From: Antedon mediterranea
Taxonomy: Eukaryota; Echinodermata; Crinoidea; Comatulida; Antedonidae
Reading direction: 5' to 3'
Assembly: GCF_964355755.1 (NCBI RefSeq)
Contig: NC_092670.1
Location: 38,613,795-38,677,794 of the forward strand
DNA length: 64,000 nucleotides
This document shows, piece after piece, positions 24,700 through 47,300 of this stretch. The stretch's first letter is position 1. Each line of letters opens with the position of its first letter. The position numbers and the translations under genes were made by a program. Below the pieces are notes generated by a model, which was given only the letters and a program-made list of their open reading frames with translations, ran no database searches and was not told where the DNA came from.

Positions 24700-25249
24700 G
24701 GTTAGGTTCAGGACTTGAACCAAACCCTCAATAGGTGCGAAAATATGGTACCGCCGTTTATAGTTGGTAGAAGATTGGTCAAACCATATCAGATATTTCT
24801 TATTCTGATTTAGTTTTTAAAAATAATGTCCAAAGAAAACAGTGCATTTTCAACTTTTCTGTAAATATTGACATTTTCTTTTTATTTATACTCAAGAAAC
24901 TTTGTTATTGTAGCAAAAACATAGAGGTGTAATACGTAAACCACCTCATAGTAAAACAATGCATTGTTGTAAGGACACCGGTAAGGTCCACCCATTATTA
25001 ATGGTATTATTTTTTGTTTGAAAATTGTATTTCCTTGGCTTTGTAAATTGGTGTACTGTATGTATTATTAGTATAGTTTTCTGCTTTCAAAAGACAAAAA
25101 TGATTGAATAAAAGTAACTATTTCACTTGAATTTTGAGTGATTTTTAACATTATATGTAAAACGGTCGAAATTTTGCGATTTTTGTAAACAAATTATGTG
25201 GTAAAATGCCCGAAATATCGATTATAATATATATTATAGGTCGACATTA

Positions 25250-26823
25250 TGACATGGATAACCAATAAAAAATAAAGGGTCAAAATTTGTCCATTTTTCG
25301 AATATTTCCTGTATATGTATATATTGTTTTATCATCATCTTATAGAGTCATAGTAGCCAAAAATTTGGGAGATTTTTCGAAAAATGGCCAAAATATTACC
25401 TTTTTAAAATTCAATTATTATGCGATAATATGGCTTTATATTGCTTTATATCATCTTATAGAGCCATAGTAACTAGTTTTGTCTAAAAATAAAAGGGTCG
25501 AAAATTGGCCATTTTTTGGAAAAATCCCTGTACTAATAGTACAGGGAAATTTTCGAAAAATGGCCTTTTATTTTTTGACATAAATGGTTACTATTGCATA
25601 ATAAACATGCGCAGAGACGAATAATGGGTTCTGCGCATGTCAATTGTGCTATAGTAACCAGTTTTGACCTAAATGGTTACTATAGCATAATAAACATGCG
25701 CAGAGGCGAATAATGGGTTCTGCGCATGTCAATTGTGCTATAGTAACCAGTTTTAACATAAATGGTTACTATAGCATAATAAACATGCGCAGAGACGAAT
25801 AATGGGTTCTGCGCATGTCAATTGTGCTATAGTAACCAGTTTTGACATAAATGGTTACTATTGCATAATAAACATGCGCAGAGACAAATAATGGGTTCTG
25901 CGCATGTCAATTGTGCTATAGTAACCAGTTTTGACCTAAATGGTTACTATAGCATAATAAACATGCGCAGAGGCGAATAATGGGTTCTGCGCATGTCAAT
26001 TGTGCTATAGTAACCAGTTTTGACATAAATGGTTACTATAGCATAATAAACATGCGCAGAGACGAATAATGGGTTCTGCGCATTTCAATTGTGCTATAGT
26101 AACCAGTTTTGACATAAATGGTTACTATAGCATATTAAACATGCGCAGAGGCGAATAATGGGTTCTGCGCATGTCAAATGTGTTATAGTAACCAGTTTTA
26201 TCGAAAAATAAAAAGGTCGAAAATTGGCCATTTTTTTTAAAATGGCCGATTTTCGACCCTTTTATACTATTGCTTAATAAACATGCGCAGAGACGAATAA
26301 TGGGTTCTGCGCATGTCAATTGGCTATAGTAACCAGTTTTGACATAAATGGTTACTATAGCATAATAAACATGCGCAGAGGCGAATAATGGGTTTTGCAC
26401 ATGTCAAATGTGTTATAGTAACCAGTTTTATCGAAAAATAAAAAAGGTCGAAAATTTGCCATTTTTAGAAAAATCTCTGTACAGGGAAATTTTTGAGAAA
26501 TGGCTGATTTTTTACCCATACATAAATGGTTACTATAGCATAATAAACATGCGCAGAGGCGCATAATGGGTTCTGCGCATGTCAATTGTGCTATAGTAAC
26601 CAGTTTTATTGAAAAATAAAAAGGTCGAAAATTTGCCATTTTTGGAAAAATCTCTTTACTATAGTACAGGAAAATTTTCGAAAAATGGCCGATTTTCGAC
26701 CCTTTTATTTTTTGACATAAATGGTTACTATTGCATAATAAACATGCACAGAGTCGAATAATGGATTCTGCGCATGTCAATTGTGCTATCATAACCATAT
26801 TTGACATAAATGGTTACTATACC

Positions 26824-26855
<32 letters not shown>

Positions 26856-27600
26856 ATATCATCTTTTTAAAATTCAATTATTATGCAATAAAATGGCTAT
26901 ATATTGCTTAGTATCATCTTATAGAGCCATAGTAACTAGTTTTGTCGAAAAATAAAAGGGTCTAAATTTTGCCCTTTTTGGAAAAAATCCCTGTACTATA
27001 GTACAGGGATTTTTTCGAAAAATTCCTAAAATATCATCTTTTTAAAATTCAATTATTATGCTATAAAATGGTTATATATTGCTTTGTATCATCTTATAGA
27101 GCCATAGTAACTAGTTTTGTCGAAAAATAAAAGGGTCGAAATTTTGCCATTTTTTGAAAAAAAATCCCTGTACTATAGTACAGGGATTTTTTCGAAAAAT
27201 TCCTAAAATATCATCTTTTTAAAATTCAATTATTATGCGATAAAAATGGCTATATATTGCTTTGCATCATCGTATAGAGCCATAGTAACTAGTTTTCTCG
27301 AAAAATAAAAGGGTCAAAATTTGGTTATTTTTAGAAAAAATCTCTATACAGGAATTTTTTTTAAATAAAGCCCAAAATATCACCTTTTTAAAAATCAATC
27401 ATTATGCTATATATTGCTTTGTATCATCTTATAGAGCCATAGTAACTAGTTTTGTTGAAAAATAAAAGGGTCGAAATTTTTTATAGTACAGGGATTTTTT
27501 CGAAAAATTCCTAAAATATCATCTTTTTAAAATTCAATTATTATGCAATAAAATGGCTATATATTGCTAGTTATGTCAAAAAATAAAAGGGTCGAAATGT
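25250..27600. repeat. palindrome-rich repeat zone
   Basis: It is built from interleaved inverted repeats: the 74-bp GGTTACTATAGCA hairpins listed separately, and AAAATAAAAGGGTCGAAA stretches that pair with TTTCGACCCTTTTATTTT around a core such as CCCTGTACTATAGTACAGGG (perfect 20-bp palindrome near 26990-27010 and 27165-27185). A block of about 170-230 bp with ATCATCTTATAGAGCCATAG recurs at least five times. The open frames here read through repeats and are not genes. Confidence 0.85.
25586..26800. repeat. array of about 12 short hairpin elements
   Basis: Unit of 74 bp: outer stem GGTTACTATAGCA / TGCTATAGTAACC (13 bp) and inner stem ACATGCGCAGA / TCTGCGCATGT (11 bp), with a loop of about 14 nt. 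Seven to eight copies lie head-to-tail at about 85-bp spacing (25586-26180), then copies near 26266, 26348, 26528 and 26719 are separated by the AAAAGGGTCG palindromes. Size and shape resemble a pre-miRNA or a very short MITE that amplified in tandem. Confidence 0.85.
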
Positions 27601-27852
27601 TGCTATTTGAAATAGAAATCCGTATACTGCAGAGTCTCCTGACGTGACAACAGTATTTCCAACACTATACATTGCATACCTTTCATATACATCATGCCAA
27701 CAAAACTTGCTTAGTATTTTTTTTTTAATACGCAAAATATGTGATGATATTGAAATATATTTCATGATCCTATTTTTCAAATTAATGTGAGCTTTACATA
27801 TAGGTTGTTCTACAACTACATCAAATTGTGGAACAAAAGAAAAGCTTTGAAT

Positions 27853-27990
27853 TAATCAAACTAGTTTGACAAAAAAAGTGTGATGTACCTAAATACGGTA
27901 GTGATATTCCCAAATATGGTAGTGCTATGACATCATCATGTCTATATATGGGCAAATTACATTAAGTTTGATAGTATAGACAGAGCTTTA
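27853..27990. mobile_element. family A MITE, copy 10, left end missing
   Basis: Begins at ATCAAACTAGTTTGAC and ends in GATAGTATAGACAGAGCTT, about 30 bp downstream (on the minus strand) of the PRPF6 stop codon, so it is probably in the PRPF6 3' UTR. Confidence 0.82.
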
Positions 27991-28022
27991 TAGTTGGATT
28001 TAATGCATGTTGCTTTTTCCAA

Positions 28023-39962
<11,940 letters not shown>

Positions 39963-40006
39963 GTTGACGTTATTGTTCAAAATATACGCCCTCAACGTTT
40001 TGTGTA
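39963..40006. promoter_or_regulatory. head-to-head intergenic region, 44 bp between start codons
   Basis: The PRPF6 ATG (minus, 39962-39960) and the ATG of the divergent membrane protein gene (plus, 40007) are only 44 bp apart. A shared bidirectional promoter is the simplest reading; transcription starts must overlap or lie inside the opposite 5' region. If the downstream gene starts at its second in-frame Met, the spacing grows only slightly. Confidence 0.6.
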
Positions 40007-42061
40007 ATGTTTGTGTTTATGTTTTTTTGGAAAATGAGGGGAATTCAAGATGTTTATTCAGCGACAAAAAAGGTCGTTGATTTATGGTCGTACGACAGCA
40101 AAACAGTTTTATATTCATCATCTATCGGTGCGCTTGTTTTTCCTGTAAGTCTGGGTTTAATTCAACACTTTGTTTTCAGGACAATTTCAATAGCAAATGG
40201 ACATTTACTTGCCCCTGTTCTAGGCCTAGCTGCTGTGGGACTATCGGGATGCGCTTCGGCCATCGCCGTGACTGAGGCTTCTTACCGGCTTCGGGTAAAA
40301 CAGAATTACTATTATTGGCGAGGTACGTGAATTTGAATCGATCCATTTAAAAAAAATGTTTTTTACATCAAAATAAAATGTTGTTGGAGAGCAAGATAGC
40401 ATTTTATTTAGGCCTATTTTCTATGATTTATTTAATATTATTAATAGTTAATGAATATGTTATGCGCGATTTGAACGATTTGCGCAATTTGAAATTGCGC
40501 AAAAAAAATCCTTGCGCAATTTGAATTGAAACATGTGTTTCAAATTGCGCAAGCAACGTATTAAATTGCGCAAGTAATCTGCAAATTGCGCAAGGTTTTT
40601 CGACAGATTGTGAAATCATGCACACCCATATTTATATAGTAATTTCTAAGAATGATTCAAAATTAAAGATAAATATCGCATTTCCTTATTTTAGTAGTGC
40701 AAATATTGTTATAAGTTAGCATACCGTCGAAGAACCGACGAAGGAAAACGAAGCGGTGGTGTTCCACCAGGCGGGCGCGGCGCGGGCGGTCGGCTATACT
40801 ACTCTAGCCTAGCTAGGGTCTGGACTACTGATACTGACTAGGTTACATGGCCTAGCTTATTAAACTAATATTAAAAACTTAAAAAGTGAGTATTAAACAT
40901 TATCTTCATTGAAATGGTCTTATTTATATAATAAAATACTAAATTTTAAACTCCTCTGCCTAGGCCTAGCCATGTATGGGAAAATTTACAGTTCGTTTTC
41001 AAATTGCGCAAAGGTGTCATATTGCGCAAGAACTATCTTGCGCAATTTACAAATTGTGCAGCGCAATTTAAAATTGCGCAAAGATTTTCTTGCGCAATTT
41101 GAAATTGCGCAAGTTGATTGCGCAATTTGAAATTGCGCAAAAAAATCCTTGCGCAATTTTAAATTGCGCAAGAATTTTTTGCGCAATTTCAAATTGCGCA
41201 AGGATTTTTTTGCGCAATTTTAAATTGCGCAAATCGTTCAAATCGCGCATAACAAATATAAAAATAGGCCTAATATTTAATAACAAAAAAATTCTTCTCA
41301 AATCTCATCAGATGAACCTGCCATCTTCAAGTTGCCCAAACCATACAGCCTTGATGACAAAGACTTGAAATTGTTGGCTGCGTACTTTATGGGAACAGTT
41401 ATTGTATTCAAAGTTTTTAGAGGGCGTTTTGCATCTGTTCTTCCGAGTACTGTGAAATCTCCAGGTAGGCACACAAACATTTTAAAAACTTTAAAATCTA
41501 TGATTAAAACCATTTATTTAAAATCTATAAATTAAAATTTACTATTTTTAATTTCAGGTGCTTTTGCAAATGAAGGAATTATTGGTTCCCATCGGTACGC
41601 TCACAAAAGTCAAAGACAAAAGATTGTGCAAATAGGCCAGAAATTTGGCTGCCACACATGTGGAAGAAAATGGTTTATAAAATCATTTATTGCTGATCAC
41701 CAACCCCCACTATCAGTAAGTGCACATACTGTAGGCCGATGTGTGGAGGAAGGGGATTGAGGATATAGTAAAAGTTAAAAAGTAAATAAATTAATCATCA
41801 TAATAATGTTATATTCTTTTATAGTTGTCACGCAACAATAAGACAAAGAAGTACTTACTTGGGTTGTTGCAGTACCCAAAGGTTCAACAAAAACTGTATC
41901 CACAATGTGTACGATGTAGTCTGAAGCAGCAGAAACATCTACAGTCTCCAGGCAACTATAGTGAGGTCGTAAGTCACGCTTCATCGCTTCGGATCTACCA
42001 CCTATTTCTACCTCTACCTTACATATGGGCTTTTCTTCAAGATGTTCTAAATCACTTGTAA
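40007..42061 (+). CDS. membrane protein with HNH-like CxxC-DH-CxxC core
   Basis: I do not recognise an orthologue by name. Four exons (40007-40322, 41312-41464, 41558-41715, 41825-42061) sum to 864 nt, 287 aa. Three hydrophobic stretches are visible: about residues 35-60 (SIGALVFPVSLGLIQHFVF), 65-85 (LLAPVLGLAAVGLSGCASAI) and 120-140 (LKLLAAYFMGTVIVFKVF). They are followed by a soluble region with C188-H-T-C191, D203-H204-Q-P-P and C237-V-R-C240. The order CxxC, DH followed by P, CxxC is the layout of HNH/treble-clef nucleases, although the usual final N and K are replaced (CVRCSLKQ). This suggests a zinc-binding fold, possibly an inactive or divergent nuclease; catalytic activity is unproven. 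The C-terminus is hydrophobic. An alternative start is Met10 (MRGIQD). The gene is divergent from PRPF6. Confidence 0.85.
40458..41254. mobile_element. foldback element of GCGCAATTT palindromes
   Basis: Ends TGTTATGCGCGATTTGAACG and CGTTCAAATCGCGCATAACA are perfect inverted repeats about 800 bp apart. Each arm continues inward as repeated TTGCGCAATTT.AAATTGCGCAA palindromes (about 4 in the left arm, 7 or more in the right arm). The middle (40620-40980) has a GC-rich patch with GGCGGGCGCGGCGCGGGCGG. The flank AATA occurs on both sides and could be a short target duplication. It fills intron 1 of the HNH-like gene. Confidence 0.8.
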
Positions 42062-42740
42062 TAATGGTGTTTGCTGATTTGTAAATATTGTTTGATATGA
42101 ATCTGAGCAGTAGATGTGAAATGTATGCATTGAAGTAATATATGTCTACACTAGTTTGACAAAAAAAAAGTGATGTGCCCAAATATGGTAGTGATATGAC
42201 ATCATCATGTCCATATATGGGCACATTACATAAGTTTGATAGTGTATAGACAGAGCCTTATACCTCTTGCTCCTGCTTTCGTTCACCCTAAATAAGCTTA
42301 GAAACTTAATTTTAAAAAGTAATGGGACCATATTAATTAAAGTGCCTAGCCATGGGAGGCTAGCATTTTATTAAACATACTTTCACCTTCTATCAAAGTT
42401 TAAAAAACACATCTTTTTAGTTCTAATTCAATCGGTTATCTCTCCCATTTCAATTTTTTGAACATTGGGATAATCTGCTGATTTTTAAAAGCGCTATTTA
42501 TATTTATCAACAACAAAATCTCTATAGATAGAGTATACCATACTAGTAGGTAGTGATTTTATAGTTTTTAATTTCTAATTATGTGCAAAGGAATATGTAT
42601 TATATTTTTTAGAAATAATATAAACACTTTGTGGTGTTCAATAATGTTTTGCAATTTATATATTTCAATAATTTTAATACCTGTATAATACAGAGTACTA
42701 TATGAGTAAGTAACAATAAAGCTATATTCTGTATTGGACT
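42062..42740 (+). other. 3' UTR of the HNH-like gene
   Basis: No further coding sequence. AATAAA at 42715-42720 is the likely polyadenylation signal. The UTR would contain a family A MITE (42143-42260). Confidence 0.5.
42143..42260. mobile_element. family A MITE, copy 20
   Basis: Left inverted repeat shortened (TATGTCTACACTAGTTTGAC); right end GATAGTGTATAGACAGAGCC. It lies in the probable 3' UTR of the HNH-like gene, so the transcript could carry its hairpin. Confidence 0.83.
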
Positions 42741-42917
42741 ATTTGCTGTTAATAAAAATGTGTTTTGTTTATTTTTACTTAATTTCCATAAACAAACATC
42801 AAACAAGTCCACCAACATAGTGGAAAATAAAACAAGATTCAATCGAAATGAGGAAAGCTCAACTGGAATACAAATATTAATAAGATACAAAAACACTAAC
42901 CATGTTCATAATTAATC

Positions 42918-42923
42918 TTTATT
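42918..42923 (-). terminator. candidate polyadenylation signal of the sialidase gene
   Basis: AATAAA on the minus strand, 1.4 kb beyond the sialidase stop codon. If used, the gene converges with the HNH-like gene and its 3' UTR includes the 20-bp minisatellite. Nearer signals are possible. Confidence 0.35.
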
Positions 42924-43234
42924 TCAATGTAAATCATCTTCAAGTTCAATTAGTCTAAATTTCATCAAAATATATCAAAATATAACATGATTTCTGCTTG
43001 TCATAATTTATTTACTGCATAATTTAGTTCCAACAAAGTGTATTTTGATTTAAATAGTCAAACAACAATACGATACATGATGTCCAATTTGAGGTAGTTA
43101 TATCAACTTAGTCAATTGCAAGATAAGTACAATTATACAACAACTTATATAAGTTTAAACTGTCCAGAAATAATAAATAAATATATGTCATTCCAGTTCT
43201 GTCATTTTAAATGCTAAAATAATGATATAATTAA

Positions 43235-43580
43235 TATACATGGAATAACAAAGAATCAATGCTGTGATTGTAATATAACAACCATCCAAGAATGTTAACT
43301 TCCAGGCTTAGATAGTTTAGCCTTTCATGGGTTCAATAAAGTGGGACAAGAAGGCATTCTTGGTCAGCTAAAGAGTAACTGGGTCAGCTGAAGAGTAACT
43401 GGGTCAGCTAAAATAATTGTATATTTAATATGTAACATAGAATAACAAAGAATCCATGCTGTGATTGTATATAACAACCATCCAAGAATGTTAACTTCCA
43501 GGCTTAAATAGTTTAGCCTTTCATGGGTTCAATACACTGGGGCAAGAAGACATTCTTGGTCAGCTAAAGAGTAACTGGGT
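43235..43580. repeat. two-copy duplication, about 190-bp unit
   Basis: GCTGTGATTGTA, ACCATCCAAGAATGTTAACT and AGCCTTTCATGGGTTCAATA each occur twice, near 43260-43340 and 43455-43535. Each copy runs into the GGTCAGCTAAAGAGTAACT repeat. Confidence 0.85.
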
Positions 43581-44175
43581 CAGCTAAAGAGTATCTGGGT
43601 AAGCTAAAGAGTATCTGGGTAAGCTAAATAGTATCTCTGGGTAAGCTAAATAGTATCTGGGTAAGCTAAAGAGTATCTGGGTAAGCTAAAGAGTATCTGG
43701 GTAAGCTAAAGAGTATCTGGGTAAGCTAAAGAGTATCTGGGTAAGCTAAAGAGTATCTGGGTAAGCTAAATAGTATCTCTGGGTAAGCTAAATAGTATCT
43801 CTGGGTAAGCTAAACAGTATCTGGGTAAGCTAAAGAGTATCTGGGTAAGCTAAAGAGTATCTCTGGGTAAGCTAAATAGTATCTCTGGGTAAGCTAAATA
43901 GTATCTGGGTAAGCTAAATAGTATCTCTGGGTAAGCTAAATAGTATCTGGGTAAGCTAAATAGTATCTGGGTAAAGCTAAAGAGTATCTGGGTTTAGCTA
44001 AATAGTATCTGGGTAAGCTAAATAGTATCTGGGTAAGCTAAAGAGTAACTAGGTCAGCTAAATAGTATCTGGGTAAGCTAAAGAGTATCTGGGTAAGCTA
44101 AAGAGTATCTGGGTAAGCTAAAAAGTATCTGGGTAAGCTAAAGAGTATCTGGGTAAGCTAAAGAGTAACTAGGTC
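43370..44175. repeat. 20-bp minisatellite, about 40 copies
   Basis: Unit GTAAGCTAAAGAGTATCTGG, with variants AAATAG for AAAGAG, ATCTCTGG, and edge copies with GGTCAGCTAAAGAGTAACT. It ends about 145 bp beyond the sialidase stop codon on the minus strand, probably in its 3' UTR. Confidence 0.93.
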
Positions 44176-44317
44176 AAAGAAATATATATACAATATCCTG
44201 AGTATGTGCTGGAGAAATGTGTCATGGTTGGTCCAATTTAAATGTAAATGAGGTCAAACTTGTGCTATGACGTATTTATGTATGTAAATGAGGTCAAGAA
44301 AGAAGAGTAAGGGTTGG

Positions 44318-47300
44318 CTAGTCATCAAGTGTAAAGGTTGTAAACTCAATATTTCGTAACAATGTCTTATTACGTTCAAAAAGACAAGCAAACGTTTGCT
44401 CACCATCTTCAACGAATGCTGCCAAATCCGAGTAAGCAGAACCAAGAGTTTCGAGGACTTTGATTGGAGGGTCAGACCAAGTCTGGCATTTGTCCTTACT
44501 TAAACGCACGGAAAGGTTCCTTCTCAATAGTCTGCAATCTGGATTACTAAACAGTGCCCAGCGTAAGTCTTTCATTTCAGGGTCTTCAGGAAGCTTCGAA
44601 TCGGTTGCTTTAAAACCAATAGTGCTCCCCTACAAATAATACATACATTTTTTTAAAACTAGGCCCTATGTAACTTGGGAAACTAAGCAGTAGTCAGGGC
44701 CGTAGCCACCAGTACGGTTGGTAAGGTTTCAACCTGACCACTTTTTCACAGAGGCCTTTGACAACCCAGTGGCTTAAACACTTTTTTTGCGAAAACCGGA
44801 CCACTTTATTTCTCGTGGCTACATCACTGGTAGTGACCAAATCAAATAATACAGACTTTTTGAGAATGGAAATATCAGCTCACGGCTGTGCAGGGTGCAA
44901 GGTAGACTTGCCGCAAGACTCCAAAAATGGGATCACTCGATACATTTTTATTTTATTTAGCCCCAGCTAGTTGCAATCAGGCACAGAATCTGTGTGTTTA
45001 ATGCATTTTACTAGACAAAGTATAGTAGTAAGTGGAGTCCTGAAATGAGTGAAAAAAAAAACTAACCTGGCAACCATTTTTTGGTTCAATTAATGTTTGC
45101 ATCACCTGCGAGTCACTAAATGTTTTACATGCATCAGAGCTATAGCATTGGAAACGTGGATAGGTGCCTCCAGTCCTACAATTTATCACAACATTGTCTG
45201 ATCCCATGTCAACTGGCTACAAATAATAACAAATTATTTGTATAAATAATTACAGTTTTTAACTAAAGCTCTGTCTACACTATCAAACTAGTTTGACAAA
45301 AAAAGTGTGATGTGCCTAAATATGGTAGTGATATGCCCAAAGATGGAAGTGATATGATATGACATCATCATGTCCATATATGGGCACATCACATAAAGTT
45401 TGATAGTGTAGACAGACCTTTACGCATCAATAAAAAAAAATGTATTAATAATGGGGCAAAGGAAAAATATATGAACATCTTTAGAAATCTAATTCGTGAT
45501 AAGTAATTTAAATTTTAATTGAAAAAAAGAAATAAGTATTTCAAATATGTAGGACTTTCTCGTAAACAATAAATGACATAACTTTGTACAATAATCATTG
45601 AAAATTAATTATATCTTTGGTACCTGACATTCGCCTCCTGAGATTTTCTTTCCATCAATTTCAGGCAACGGAATTAAACCTCCCATATGCCATGTTTCTC
45701 CATTATTTTCACTTATGATAACAAATGGTTTACTCTCTGTAAATTAAATTTTGAATTTACAAAGTAATTAATATAAGCAACAAGATAAAATTAGGGATTG
45801 AGTATTAAGGGCTTACAGTACAAATGCCAGGGCTGTGGCCAGCATGAGGCAGATGAGCGCTCGCCTCATGAGAATTTCCAATTTTCACTACCCACCACAA
45901 TTCCCCATCAGAGATCGTCATTTGTATATTAATAATTACTAATAGTAATTTAACAGTCAGGGAGAAAATGGCAAAAGGCTTCCTACTTTCTAGGATTTTA
46001 TCAGATAATCTGTATTGTTTTGACAACTCTTGTAACAGACCACAGTGCTGATTTTGCCATTTTCCCCCTAACTATTGAACCATTTGTGCCTTGCTGTTTT
46101 TAACCTCTCGCTACGGCCTTGTCGCATACTGGACAATGTACTGTAAATTACAATGAAGGTATTTGTAATACTGTACATATAATATGCCATTTGGAAATAC
46201 AGTACACACAGAAAGAAGTCAATTTTGGGGTCAACTGTATAGGCGAATGACATTCTATTTTTAGCACACCACTGTAACTTACTTGTATTTTTGGATTTTG
46301 GCCATCCAACATTTCCAGAAACAATTAACTTTCCTGAATCTAGCTTGATAGCATGGCCAGGTCCTGTATAACAATATAATAGCGTAATAATCAACTACCA
46401 TTTTGTGCAAATGAGTGTAATGCAGAAAACTTTATAAAATACTTTGGATAATAAAGTTATTGTAGAAGAGTATAGATATAACAGTGAGTCATACGTACCT
46501 GTAACGGTGACATAAAAGATACAAGGATCTCACTATTGTCTGTAATGTTTTTAATGGTATTTTTATATGGTTTTCGTTAATGCTTAATATTGTAATGTTT
46601 TTCTTTGTGTGTGCTGCCCATAATGTTTTACATTTTTAGTATGTACACACAATGCTTTCAGCTTTTGCTGCTTTTTGTATTATATTTTAATATATTAAAT
46701 AAATAAATAATTAATTATGTAGTTAACTTCTATCTGCCAAATTAGCTGGTATTGTAGATTTAATTTTAACAGGAGACTTAAGCACGGTCAAACCATAGAC
46801 AACATTTTTAATCAATTCCAATTTAAACAAATACTGGACATCAGCATCTAAAGTATTGTACTGTAAATGTAAACAAAGGTAAGGCGTGACATTGTATAAA
46901 ATATGTCCTCAACATTTTTGCATTTAGTTAACCAAAAGGGCGTGGTCGAAGTAACAGGCCAAATTCTGCGATTATTAGGATACTATTATCAACTCAACTG
47001 TTTGTTTTTATCTTGACAAAACACAACTTTATTTACATTCTAACAGATTGCCACGATTGACAATTGTTTTACTGGATTGAAAATAAAAAATAAACGTACC
47101 AACAGCGCAATAAGATGGTACCCCACTTTTGAAATTAGAAAAGATCTTGTCAACTGGCAGTTCACGGGAAGGTTCCCACGTCTCTCCACCATCATGACTC
47201 TGTGTGATCAATAAATTCCATACGCGGGTGTCACTATTTCTTACGTCACTTTGCGGCATGTTCTCCGGGTAAGTGTTGAACAGTAAGATGACGTTAGTTT

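Larger units (their letters stand above)
18881..25130 (+). other. Argonaute 3' UTR / downstream gene-free region
   Basis: I see no protein-coding gene in these 6.2 kb. AATAAA occurs at 25107-25112, a possible distal polyadenylation signal; nearer AT-rich signals also exist, so the real UTR end is unknown. The region holds a TAG-repeat at about 19410-19427, an orphan family A right end (about 19620-19640), two tandem arrays (20528-21225 and 22918-23290) and family A copy 9. Confidence 0.45.

Noticed and set aside
26125-26807. Minus-strand frames of 91 and 150 aa
   Set aside because: They read through palindromic hairpin units; repeat structure and not coding bias explains the openness.
45828-46121. 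hAT insertion with 8-bp duplication
   Set aside because: The ends are plausible but the flanks ACAAATGC and TCGCATAC do not match, so it is kept only as a low-confidence feature.
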